From: Dermanyssus gallinae
Lineage: Eukaryota > Arthropoda > Arachnida > Mesostigmata > Dermanyssidae
Assembly: GCA_003439945.1 (NCBI GenBank)
Contig: QVRM01001369.1
Span: forward strand, 1,288,501-1,352,500
Reading direction: 5' to 3'
Length of the DNA stretch: 64,000 nt
In this document: in pieces, positions 11,561-23,004 of the stretch
Layout of the letters: each line of letters starts with the position of its first letter
How positions within the stretch are numbered: position 1 is the stretch's first letter
The notes under the pieces: model-generated
What the model was told of the DNA's origin: nothing
The model's database searches: none
Seen by the model: only the letters and a program-made list of their open reading frames with translations
Translations under genes and position numbers: made by a program

Positions 11561-12500
11561 GAGGGAGAGTACAGCCTGGGCGAGAACACGCCTCAACAAG
11601 GCGACAAGGTCCCTCCGGCACAACGGCGGTCACCGCCACTTCGACGACCGTTAGCAAAGCCGACCAAAACGACTATCGTAACGCAGGGGCTCTGGCAGTA
11701 GCGCAGCAGCAGCACTTGTTGTTGTTGTTGTGGACGGCGGCGGCTTCTGCTGCTGCTGCTGGCTGGCCGAAGACCCCGTCGCCACTGCCAGATCTGTTGT
11801 TGCTTGTTGATGCGACGTTCATGATGCTGAAGACAGAATGATAGTGACGAAGATAGTGGTGCTCACCATCGTGTCGGTGACGTCCACGACTAGACTGACA
11901 ACAACAACAACAACCGCAGCAACAACAGCATCAACAACAGCAACAACAACAACAACAGCAACAAGAGCATCGCAGAGGACGAGGATGTTACTTGGCAGCG
12001 CGTTCCGGCCAATAGCTCCGAGTTGCCGCTGCTTCTGCTACTACTTCTGCACACTTATTGGTAGCAGCTTTAATAATAGGTCGTTGTCCGGCTACTGTCG
12101 GCAACTCACCTACCTAGTCGACAGCGTCCAACAACGAGTGTGTAAAGCACACCATGCGTGTTAGTATATGTGTGAGCTTGCCCCATGACCGCTGCTGCTG
12201 GTGGCGGCGGGGCAACGCTTTACATTACGAAAATTAAGCTCGCCACCACCTGATATTCGTTTCCTTGGCAAAAAGAGCTGCATCCGAGCTGCGGTGTGGA
12301 TAGATGTGCGATCCGGCGGACGCACGGACGGACGGACGCACGAGCCGAGTGTCGCTGCTTGTGCCACTACCGGCGCACCAGACCAGGCGTCGCATCGACT
12401 TTTTGAGAGGAACTTACAGATACGAACCAAGCAGTTTTTTGTTATGTTGACTTACTTTGTCGCGCTCTCACACATCACAATCGAGCCGTTAGCTTGATGC
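11090..12500. repeat. GC-richer block of triplet microsatellites
   Basis: Dense short triplet tracts: CTC/ATC after 11,092, CAC/CAA around 11,330-11,385, TTG and CTG at 11,715-11,765, a long CAA tract at 11,897-11,964, and a CGGA tetranucleotide run near 12,315-12,340. Translations give poly-Ser, His, Gln or Thr strings in whichever frame is open, so these frames are not evidence of a gene. Confidence 0.8.
11534..11560. repeat. (TA)n microsatellite
   Basis: Thirteen AT units after a short CA-rich lead. Confidence 0.97.
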
Positions 12501-12649
12501 GTCAGTTTAGTACCACTGCAAGACATAACATCACCATGTGCGGAAGGCACAATGGACAGTGGCAAAGTTAGCAATAAATGTAGGTATGCCACGAGTTATA
12601 AATATGCATGCCACTATCAAAAAAAATAATCGATGTTTGGTTTTGTAGT

Positions 12650-12652
<3 letters not shown>

Positions 12653-12694
<42 letters not shown>
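12653..12694. repeat. (TA)n microsatellite
   Basis: Twenty-one AT units, followed by GCAAACA. Confidence 0.97.
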
Positions 12695-12699
<5 letters not shown>

Positions 12700-13199
12700 A
12701 ACAATAGGTTAAATTTAAGCTGTTGCAGTGTTCTGCTGTCCCTGTCTCGCTCAATGGCGTAAAGAAAACGAAATTATCATTACGACGCGTAAGTGCGTCG
12801 TTCATAGGCATGACGAAACAGAACAGGATTTTGAGGCTATCTATGCCACCAACGCATTCTACATAAGAAGCGTGTTAGAAATCATGGGTATAAACTCGGC
12901 TCATCTTACTACGCCACCCAGTTGGCTAAAGTTTTGTTCTTTATTATTCGTCAGTTTTATGGCTTCACTCTTAGTCACTCTCAGTATTGAGATTTCACGC
13001 CCGCTGGCAGGCCTCAGGTCAGATGCAACGATGTTTCACGGCAGTCGTAAGAAGCACGGTGGGGCCTTCACATTGGCAAAGAAAGTAAAGAAGTTGAAGA
13101 GCTTCTTTAGGGTTCGTCTCGTCAAAGGCGTGACTGGACTTCAGGAACAAACTCCTTCGGGAAGCGGCTATTTGTGTCTCAATAGGCGGCGAGCTAAGT

Positions 13200-14200
13200 G
13201 ATCGTTATCAGTACAGTCTAAAAGAGCGTCAAGGCACAGTGTGCCAAGTGTCTGCGAAGCGGCTCACATTACCGCTCCCCGCGAACCATGCCTATTAAGG
13301 CTACCACGACATACCATGATGAAGCAGCAGGTGCTGCTGTTCATGTTGTGGCTCGCAACGTGGCTGCTCTTTTTGAGCCAAAAGTCGTCACGGCCAGGAA
13401 GAAAGGCAACACCCAGGTTGAGTAGAATGTCACCTCAACAGTGACGTCGGCTCCGTTCCCACCCGATCTAGTCCGCCTACGCAAGTCGTTCGAGGAAGCT
13501 ATCAAGGAGCTAAAGGCGGCAACCAAGATCAAAAGCACCGCCCCAGAACAATTCGCCACCGACGCTCTGACCAGTCCAACAGCCGCAACTACCGGTTAAA
13601 TCATTCCAGAGGCCGATCGTTCAAGCGAGAGTGTGCCAGTAGAATTGTTAGAGGGGGCAGACAGACAGTGCTTCCAGTCGTTCCAAACAGTCACCTCGCT
13701 GGTTACGATATTGCCCTTTTAAGAGAGACGTTTACTACTGAGCGTTACGATGTTAATGGATACGACTCGCACCAGTGTTCAGCTTTAAGGCCGTCACACG
13801 GCCGGTCAATAGGAGGAGTCTCTGTTCTGGGCGACCGCCGTCCTAAACAGGCGAAGATCCTGCTGGTCGAAGACAACACCTCAGCACTTCCAAATTATCT
13901 TTTATTGGGATATACAGTAGCGCTTTGCTCGTGGCACCCAAAACACCTGCTAGAGATGTCACCTAGTTTACTCTCCGCCATGCTGGCACGAGCGTTGTGT
14001 TTGTCTACATAAAGGAGTACACCGAGGGGAAATCGGTCATTGCAGTGGGTTGATTCATATTACTATCGTGTGAAAGCTTATGTTATCGAGCTCGAAACAT
14101 ATACCGGACATGAGATACTTTTATTGTAGACATCATCGCTTGTACCGACAGCTGATTGACTTCAAGAAAGTCTCGTTCGCCAAGAAACGTAAAAATCGCA
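13200..14200 (+). mobile_element. LINE relic with endonuclease-like sequence
   Basis: The frame through 13,668-14,012 reads like the N-terminal half of an AP-type LINE endonuclease: GYDIALLRETFTTERYDVNG (the I-x-x-x-x-E-T-F block with the metal-binding Glu), then HGRSIGGVSVL (the G-G-V block), and, after a stop, GKSVIAVG at about 14,028-14,053 where the conserved GDFN motif would follow. Just upstream, in another frame, is a coiled-coil-like charged stretch (LVRLRKSFEEAIKELKAATK, about 13,469-13,528) that could be the end of ORF1. Several stops and frameshifts are present, and RT sequence does not follow; the element ends near 14.2 kb, just before the second 54-bp repeat. The call rests on motif order recalled from LINE families, so the exact clade is open. 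Confidence 0.6.
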
Positions 14201-14218
14201 TGGTTATAAGCCTAGAAT

Positions 14219-14248
14219 TGAGCCTTATTTGAAATCGAGTAAGGCTCA
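14219..14248. repeat. Stem-loop, 9-bp perfect arms
   Basis: TGAGCCTTA at 14,219-14,227 pairs with TAAGGCTCA at 14,240-14,248 across a 12-nt loop. It sits 10 bp before the second 54-bp repeat. Confidence 0.8.
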
Positions 14249-14257
14249 TCTTAACTA

Positions 14258-14311
14258 TTGATGATTCACCGTCAGACGCAGATCCGCTTTATACAAATTG
14301 AACCATATCTC
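14258..14311 (+). repeat. 54-bp dispersed repeat, copy 2
   Basis: Second copy of the 11,045-11,098 repeat, differing at three positions, all C/T or G/A transitions. It is followed by an ATC-rich tail and then by a strong hairpin at 14,341-14,395. Confidence 0.85.
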
Positions 14312-14340
14312 ATCATCAGCATCATCATCCTGATGATCTC

Positions 14341-14395
14341 TTCCTAAGGTTCTCTTAGAAAGTGTTAAGGTACTACTTCTAAGAGAACCTTGGAA
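14341..14395. repeat. Hairpin, 15-bp perfect core stem
   Basis: AAGGTTCTCTTAGAA (14,346-14,360) is perfectly complementary to 14,377-14,391, with a 16-nt loop. A further four pairs (TTCC with GGAA) extend the stem past a single-base bulge at 14,345. Size and shape resemble a small-RNA precursor or the end of a fold-back element, but no known family is matched. Confidence 0.85.
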
Positions 14396-14639
14396 CTCCA
14401 GTTTTAGCGACGCTTAATTTCCGAAAAAACAAGGACATTTGACTAACAAAAACAACGAATATAATTTAGCATAGACTAGATCTGGCTTACTTGTTGCGAC
14501 CATAATGAGTTTAAGGAGAATACACCACGAGTTGCAGAGCGCTCATTGCATGGCACTCTGGAGACGTCTAGAGTTTTTGGTTCTAGCTAAGTATTCGCAG
14601 CTGTGACTAAATTAATTGAACTAAAACAAACGCCAAAAT

Positions 14640-15960
14640 TAATCATATTTACGTAAGTAATGCCTTTCTTGGCGTCTATGTATGTAGGTATGTCTTTTGC
14701 AGAACAGGACAGAACGAGGTCTGACGGTGGAGTCTGCATTCTCGTTAGACCAGACTTACACTGTTGCGGCCATTTAACTTTAGACTTACTTAATGTGTGT
14801 CATTTAACGTCGGACATGGTGACTGTTGATGCTATTCACGACTTTGAGTCTATTTGCCGCATAATTTGCCTGTTACCCGGAGTTCGGCAGCCCCTCCTGG
14901 GGCTCCGAGCGAACTTCATACAGAGATGACGTATGTATAACGATTTCAATGCCCCTTTTTAGGTTGATTGGCCTATCGTACCGATTTTGAGATTCGCCTT
15001 ACTTATGATAAAATCGCCGCCGACCTGAATGCGCATATCCCCGCCATTAAGTCGGATTACCTAGCCGGTACTTAAAATGTTCCAGTCAGCAACGCTTCAA
15101 TATACATTAAACGCGTCTCGGCTACTTGGTTTCTATACACTGGCAGCTATTTTTAAACGACTCTATATCTGGTTTGGAACAACACCAACTACTAATTGAT
15201 TATCGTTCCTAAAACCCCTAGCCTGTCTCCTGTACAGGGTACCGAACTCACAGCTGTGCATATTTATTACGGCGACTGGAAGGTTTCATTTTCAGTGTTT
15301 TTATAAAACAGATGCGGTTTTCACGCAAGCTCGCGCACATTATGCTACATCGATTACAGCACAATCGACTAGACATTCTAGACGTCGGGAGCTTATTATG
15401 TTATGCAAACAAGAGATTCAAGATATATAGCTGCAATTTTCTATTTGTTCGTCAAATAAAAACGGTTGTCAGACGCCTCAACGAGTACTTTAAAAGTGTC
15501 CACATTTGCACTAAATGGCAAACACGGTTCTCATTGGTCTAGAGTTTACGCCTGGTTTTGTGCGGCGACCACTATGTGATGCAAAACGCAAATGCTGGAC
15601 TCACTCATTTCTATTGTTACCCTCGACCATATTTGCAATGCTCACCGACGTCCCGACAAAGCCTCTATCAATCATATACAAGCAATGATTCGAGGAAGAT
15701 GTTGCTTCTATCTGCTTTCGGAATTATTTTACTGCGGCCGTCTGCACAAAGGAAGTCTGGTACCCTCCCTGCAAAAATTGCAGTCTGGTTGTTTACGGTT
15801 CTGTTGCGTGTCGCCTCACAATAGAGAAAATAAGTATATACCAGATTAATTGACGCTCAGAATGACACGGATTACTCGATCCACAACATGCTTTTACGAA
15901 AAAGCCAATAGCAGCTATCCGGATACCAGATATAGCCTATGATTAGGCTCTTGTTAGAAG
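14640..15960 (+). mobile_element. LINE relic with endonuclease and RT remnants
   Basis: At 14,660-14,929 the frame contains DRTRSDGGVCILVRPDL, the R-x-x-x-G-G-V block of LINE endonucleases, then CRIICLLPG where the Y-x-P-P segment is expected, followed in another frame by YNDFNAPF (about 14,935-14,960), the G-D-F-N-x-P motif with Gly lost. RT palm pieces come next: CYANKRFKIYSCN (a possible decayed YADD block) and KTVVRRLNEYFKSV with QTRFSLV (about 15,396-15,540), then the linker CSLVVYGSVACR at 15,779-15,814. The RT fingers between about 15,060 and 15,300 are not readable, implying an internal deletion. All frames are broken. It follows another endonuclease-bearing relic in the same direction, about 450 bp away, so the two may be related copies. 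Confidence 0.6.
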
Positions 15961-17790
15961 GCTGCCAAATCGCGTGCGGGTTACATCGAATGTCCCGCTA
16001 CTATACCAGGTTTCACCAGATATACACTGTATAAGCAGTTAACCAGTGAAGTGTTTGAGTGCAGGATTTCCAGCGTCACTTTTGATCAAATTACTATAAA
16101 ATTTGAAACTCATGTGACCGATACGACACACGGCACTGCGCCTTTTTTTTCTTTATGGAACCGTCTTATCCGGACGCCAAGTTTACTTGAATTCAGTAAT
16201 TCCTTATTGAGCTGACATTTCTATAATTACACATTTTCAACAATTGCGACAAGTTAGGACTTTTTCCAGAAAAGGCTATTGCCTCTGTCTTATGTACTCG
16301 GTCATACCCAAGTTAGCGTATTGCGCTCACGTATGAACCACGTTTCCCAATAAAGCCGTTCTTCTTCTTGGACAGACATATTTGTTGAGGCTGGGATTTC
16401 CCTATGTGCTTCTTTAATCAGGAAACACGTGACCGCTTCAGGAGTGGCCCAAATTGTCATTGCTAATATCGTCATTTATGAAGGGAATTGCTTCAAAAAC
16501 TTGCAACTGCTCTGACCGAAATAATTTGGTATACACATTATTTTAAAAATCCAAGCCATTCGATTTTGCCCGTCTGTGCTGCGAATCTATGCCTTAAAAA
16601 GCCGGCAAGCGACGGAATTAGTCGTTACACCCCATCGGTCAGTACAGTGTCTGTTACACATTTATCAGTAATTTGCGACGATCTTGATTAGACAGGCGCG
16701 CTTCTGATAATGCTCTTTGCCAGCCAGGAATTGCAATCACACAAAGCGGTTGCCCGATAGGGTCATCCGCCAAAGTAGTGAACCTTGCCAGCCAAAAGTG
16801 GAGCGCTGACCACGACGGCGAAGGTATGAAGTCTGAAATTTATTTATTCTGTCTTTCGTTTAAGTTCCGTTGATCGGAGTCGGGTAACACCACATAATGG
16901 TGGGCTACGTAGAACTCGGTGCGAATACTGCGGCGCCGATAAGATACCGCGGGGGCCTTTCCGCTAGTTATCAATCGACTAACTTTGGGTTACGTTCAGT
17001 TCAGCGCCGACGCCGCTGCGATCGCAGGGGTGAACATCAACGACGCTACACTGTAGGGATACAACTGTAGCCGCTCATGCGGGAATCAGTACGAACAGTG
17101 GTGGCGACCGTACAGCGCGGTGCTCGAGCACCACGGCTTTTGTTCGCCCGCTCATCATCCGGTCGTATTTGGTCGCGTCATCGGAAGGGGGCAACCTTTA
17201 CTTAGCCACGTTGTGCGCGCTTCACGTGATGGCGAAGAATCCGGGCCCATCCAGTGGTGTTCATCGTGCATCATGAAAGCCCCTGAAGAGACCGGCGCGG
17301 GGAAGCCCACTCTTCACTGCTCACCACTGGTTGCGCTTAATTACGCTTTGTGTATGGCGGCGGGTGGAGAAAGGGGAAAGGCCTTGCCCAAGGGGGAGGG
17401 GAATGAAGAGGCGAAACCGAACCAATGCATATAATAATAATAGCATGTACGCTTTGAAACAGAACAACAACGGTGACGAACATATATCATTACGAGATAC
17501 TAAGAACGAAAAAAGAAGGGAAAAGAAAATCAAGACCAGATTCTGTGCGAGTTCGACAGACCGCGAAAGAAAGGAGAAGCAGAAGATACTGAGTAATGAG
17601 TTGACTGCATTCATACAGTAGGCTCGATCTCGACATCGTCATAGACATCATTGTGATTCGCACCCTGTTCAACGTGTTATTGTCGTCCTCTTCGCCGGTG
17701 ACATGATCCACACGTTACATTAGCTCCTTGACCAGATAAGCTTTCGTAGTGATGGTTAGCCAGATACCTCTGTTGTGGTCGGTCAGGTTA
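15961..17790. other. Unassigned sequence, possibly LINE tail
   Basis: The part to about 16.5 kb may continue the preceding LINE (a frame near 16,285 reads SVIPKLAYCAHV), but this is weak. A 104-codon frame at 17,120-17,434 is GC-rich and unlike any family I recognise. No RNA gene seen. Confidence 0.35.
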
Positions 17791-18072
17791 CGTAGTGATC
17801 TACGTACTTAACCAGGATATACAAAAAGCGACTGCAACAACAACCACAACAACAGCATCGACGACGACTACGATGACGACGCTAGTAACCAGTTTAATGT
17901 TGACCTACAGCTTGCTGATCTGGCAAAACGAGCAGAAACCAGATCCAGTAGATAGACTAGTCCAACCGGCACCTCAGTAGACGCAGATCAGGTCCCCACT
18001 ACAGACAGACCTACAGATCAAGTGAGGCGGCCCACGGTTTGGCACCCAGCAAGCTTTCTTTCTTCTTCTGCA

Positions 18073-18084
18073 CCCCCCCCCCCC
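18073..18084. repeat. Poly-C run
   Basis: Twelve C bases followed by ACCGCCC. Confidence 0.95.
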
Positions 18085-19866
18085 ACCGCCCAACGCGGTG
18101 GGGTTTGACTGTGACGACTGCGTTTTGGTGGCCCTAGCGGTGGTCGTCTGTCCATCTGTTTGTCTACATGTCCACGCGCTCGCCCGTTGTGGGGGTCGCG
18201 GTGTTTGTAGCAGCCGTCGTAGCTTGTTGTAGCACTGGTGGTAGTGGTGGCCCTGGCTCTGGCGGGGGTGATGTTTGTAGATGCCGTTGTTGTGTTCTTC
18301 GACGCCAGCCACAGCTACAGCTACACTGTGTGTGTGAGTGCGCGTGAGTCTGTGCGCGTTTGACGACTGTGCCTTTGTGTGCAAGGCAAGTGTGTGCGGG
18401 CGCCTGGGGCACGTCTGTTCCCTCGCTCGCGCTGCTCGTTCAGCGCTTCGTCACGTCGAACGAAGTACCACCACCACCACCACCAGCACAGCTACGACTA
18501 AGAAAGAGTGAACGACGTAGCCTTCGCCGGGCTTTATGTGTTCATTGCCGCTAGCCAGCCGCCGCCACCAACAACAAGAGCCGCTTCTGCTGCTGCTGCT
18601 GGTGCGGGTGCGGGTGCTGGCGCAGGCGGCGGCAACCAGACGCCTGCCTCTTCGTCTTCTTTTATTCTGCTCAGATGTTGGCGTTTGTAGCTTGGCTGTC
18701 TGCGATAGCAGTGCAGAAATGATGGCAGTGATGCATTTGAGTGTGTCTGTTGCGCGGTCAACTGCGGCACGTCCGTCGAGCAGAAATCCACGCAGTGGTG
18801 TGTGTAGTAGTCCTATCTGCTGAAGTCAGCAGCAGCAGCAGCGGCAGTAGTGGTTGTCGTAGTTGTAGTAGTAGTAGTAGTATTCGTGGTAAAAGTGAGA
18901 GTAGCAGTCCGAACTGCTCCACCACCAATGCAGGTGTACAGTGTCAGTACAAGAGGCAGTTGAAGTAACTGTACTAGAGTACTTCGACGACGACAACGAC
19001 GACGACGGCTGCAAACCCCAGTACGACTTCGTGCTATTAAGTCTAGCTTTCTGAAGCGGATCGTACCGCAACCAAACCGTCGCTGAAGGGTCAAACGCGG
19101 GCCCTGGCCAGATTCGTACGCGCTCTTCTCAGAGCTTGGTCTTCGCGCGTCTTTGCCACTGTCGTCGCCGCCGTATTGCTGCTGTACTGATACGAGATCG
19201 TCTGTCTCTCGCGTCTGCCTTTTGACGGAAGATCACATGATAGCGACCAACAAATCTCTAGTTGGTGCTGCAGCATTCTAATCTCGCCAGCTGCGATTGA
19301 GGATCTATGCGCGGGTGAACATCGTCCGCGGGTATCCCACTGCTCTCCGTACACAACGTCGCGGCTTGGAGGGCGCGTTGCCACTAGAAGAAGCGTGCTT
19401 AGGTTCTGGAGGAGAGCGTCGGACGCCTGGCGTGGCTGTCAGCGACATTTCCTGGACATCGACATGGCTAACCGGTTCTCTACGAATGTCCGTGATAGTG
19501 AACTCGATCAGCAGGATGTGTGAGCGTCATAGATATCGTCTTGTAGGCATTCGTCCCAAGCGTGTTCGGCAGTTATTCCCTTTGCTGGAGTGCCGAAGTA
19601 GCGCGCGGGCAGAACGAGTGCAGAGTATTGACGCTGCTTCCAAGCATTAATGCTTATTCGTTGTATCGCGTCGTCGTGCTGACCACCGTGCAAGATACTA
19701 ATTGTGATCGCAAGTGAATCTGCGGTAAGAGCGCCCAAAGACAACAAAAACCTATAATCACGCTCGAGAATATTGTGTGAGGTGTTGATGTCATCATGCG
19801 TGATTAGCCCATGAAAAGTTCGGAAGTTTTTTGTCGTGTCGTTTTGTTTACCTGAGGTTATCAACA

Positions 19867-19886
19867 GTGTGTGTGTGTGTGTGTGT
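19867..19886. repeat. (GT)n microsatellite
   Basis: Ten GT units, preceded by CAACA and followed by AAGTGCGTGTG. Confidence 0.97.
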
Positions 19887-21514
19887 AAGTGCGTGTGTAT
19901 GCGGCCGTCGATCACACTTGGATTCCTTCTTTGACAACCGATAACAACAACAACAGCAGCCGGCTCCGGTATCAGTTCTTCTTCTTCTTCTTCTGCGTTT
20001 GTTCATGTTGTGACTACAGAACATAGCGACAGCGCCGGGGGACAACTAGCCTATAAACAAAAGGTGTCGTCTCTGCCTTTCGGATACAAACATATCGATA
20101 TATACGTACTACTCCTTGACGTTATGCAGTAGCGTAAGTATCCATCAATATCGTTGCATGCTGATAACCTGTAGTAGAATGTCGTTCTATCTTTATTTTA
20201 CACCGAAAGCCTCAAACTGAACTGTTTGCTATCGATTGAACTCTTGTCGTTGCGATCTGCAACACGTTTCACCGTCGGCTTTGTTTTAGCGCGACCCTCG
20301 TGTTTCGTCTTTAAATGGCTTACAACAAAAACAACATTATCTCATAGCACCTCATTATCAACAGCAATTCTAATACGGCGAAAAGAAACAACAACAACAA
20401 CAACATCAACAAGCACTATTACTACCATTAGCACAACATGTGACCTACTCCTAATCTAAACCGCGATATCGATAATGTAGCCCGCACTTACCGCGTGTAC
20501 AAGGCACAGCTTTTGAGGTGTCAAATCAGCTGCAATAAAGTAATACGCTGTAGGGTTTAGTCGTCAACCGCAGCATAACATTAGCTGTCCATGATGTACA
20601 TGCATAAGGAACAGCCCAATGATGTTCAAGCTGTAGCCAACTAAAAGCACATGAAATTGGGTTTCGACCGTCCCCTATAATCTAAGTTAGCAACAAGCTA
20701 CAAGCTTCAAAGAGAGAGCCTTTATGAACGACTCGACCGGTGGGGCGCGTTTTCGAGGTGTCTCTACCGGCAGTTAGATGATTTATGAGCGTGATGTTTA
20801 GCATTCATATTACTGGTATTGTTATTACGGTGGTGGTCGTCGAAGCACCAGCCAGCACGGGCACTTCGGGAGTCTGGCCTTCAGCGCTCACCTAGTTTGT
20901 GGACCGGAATAGCAGTGGTGGTTTGAGCAGTTAACGGTTGGTTCGAAACATAGACGCGTTGCCATTGAGATGAGTCATTGATAGAGCGCTCTCAGAAGTC
21001 TCTCAGCTCGGTGAAAGAAAAACTCAGCTTGCCGAAACCGTGATCAAACGAAGGTGATACCGGTGCACGGAAGAACGAGTCAACAGCTAAGCGAAATTGC
21101 ATATTGTTGATCACGATCAGACTCAGTGCCACTCGGGAACGATGCCACTTCTGCGAGATCGCAATCACATTTCTTCACCACTTTACCATCTTTGAAGCCA
21201 CTACTGCAGCCACTACAGTCGCAACCTGCCGGAATTATGAATCGCGACTCAGTCAATTAAGCAGCGTCTGTTTACACATTCATTGATTCATTGAATCATC
21301 CACCCAGCCAGCGACATTCATTCATTCATTCATTTGCCTATATGGCCAGCAGCTCGGAAGAGTTGGCCCAGCCACCGTAAGGTGAGTGGTTAAGACATGC
21401 TTGAGATGTTTGCCATGGCAAATGGTGTCGGCGTCGTCAGCGACATTAGCATTATGATCATCAGCATTACGACAGTTAGAAGTTATTGTTGCTGGTCTTT
21501 GTACTGCTACACCA

Positions 21515-21770
21515 CACGTCACAACAACAACGACAATAAAAACAACAACAACAGCAACAACAAACAACGACAACGACGACAACAGCAACAAAAACAACAA
21601 CGACAACGGCCAAAACAACAACAACAACAACTACAACAACACGACACTACAACAGCAACAAAAACAACAACAACGATGGCCACAGCAACAAAAACGACGA
21701 CAACAGCAACAAAAACAACCACAACAACGATGGCCACAGCAACAAAAACAACAACAACAACAGATATTTC
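21515..21770. repeat. Imperfect (CAA)n array with nested duplications
   Basis: About 250 bp of mostly CAA with AAA, GAC and CAG interruptions. The unit around ACAACGATGGCCACAGCAAC occurs at about 21,671-21,690 and again at about 21,723-21,742, showing local duplication inside the array. The plus strand would read poly-Thr, Gln or Asn, depending on frame; no conserved protein surrounds it. Confidence 0.9.
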
Positions 21771-21972
21771 TCCTACTGCAACGACAACACCAACAACAGA
21801 CACTATTTATTTATTCTGCACTATTACGACAACAATAACAATTGCTAGTCTGAGTACCGTACGCACTTTATGTCCACAGCGGCATCGCAAGCAATACAAC
21901 AACAATCAAGTGACGAAGCGAAGTGACGAGTAAAGTTGGCTTGGCTTCTTCCGCTTCTGGCCGTCGTCGTTG

Positions 21973-22039
21973 ACAACAACAACAACAACGACAACAACAA
22001 CAACAACAACGGCAACAACAACAACAACAAGAACAACAA
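21973..22039. repeat. (CAA)n array
   Basis: About 22 ACA/CAA units with single GAC, GGC and GAA interruptions, on the same strand as the array at 21.5 kb. Confidence 0.95.
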
Positions 22040-22977
22040 TGCCGACCATTACCAGCTGGTTGGCGGAGCTGTTGCTGCTTTTGTTGTCGTCGTTGTCGTT
22101 GTCGTCACGATCGACGTTACCGGCGGCCAGCGAAGGTCAGCCGAGCTGAGACGAGTCTGACGAGGACAGAAGCTGAAGTTGCTTCGATCTGAAGTTGCAG
22201 AACAGCAGCAGCACGTTTCTGTCACGCGTGTTAGCTGACCGTTTTCGTCGTCGTCGTCGTCGTCATCCGTTGTCTTCAGCAGCAGCATCATGCCATCATC
22301 ATCATCGTCGTCATCATCATCATCGTGGGTGATTTTGGTTATGTGACGAACCTTACCTCACCTGACATCAACAACGACAGTCAGTACCATCGGATGACGT
22401 CGACGACGACGAGATTCATGAAGAAAATAGCAGGACGATGATGATGACGACGACGACGATGATGATGACCAAGAAGAATAGTATGACGAGGATGAGGAAA
22501 AGAAGGAGAAAAAGTAGAAAAAGGGCCAACAACAAATAGCATTGTCGTCGTGTGGTCTACGAGCCAGCCATGTGGCCTCTATACATACGCACTGTATTTC
22601 TGCATCTGCTTCTGTCTGTAGTTGTGCGGTTGCTGTTACTGTGGCTGGTCATGTTCATTCCATCGATAGGACGACTGCTGAAGACTGGCCGCAATTTCGT
22701 GCGGATTGTCCTGCGGCCAGCCGGGATAGCGCACGCTGTGTCTGCCTGAAGATTCCGAAGCGGCGAAACTTTCTCCTTCTCCTTTTGCTTCTCCTGTCGC
22801 CTGGCCGCATCCGCCGCTTCTACGATTACTAAATGCTTACTATAGATAGATCGACAGACAGACAGATAGTAAATCTACACAACTACTGCACCTTTTACTG
22901 CTGCTGCTGCTGCTGATGCTATTATAACATTGTAGTCGATTAGCTATGATGGTTATTGTAGTCGCAAGCAGCAGAAG

Positions 22978-23004
22978 CAACAACAACAACAACAACAACA
23001 ACAA
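22978..23004. repeat. (CAA)n microsatellite
   Basis: Nine perfect CAA units. Confidence 0.95.

Noticed and set aside
12728..13201. 157-codon plus-strand frame
   Set aside because: It starts at GTG, not ATG; the first Met is about residue 53, and the remainder has no family match. It may be an upstream part of the LINE at 13.2 kb, but this could not be shown.
21397..21933. 178-codon Thr/Asn/Gln-rich frame
   Set aside because: A direct translation of the (CAA)n array; no conserved flanking sequence.
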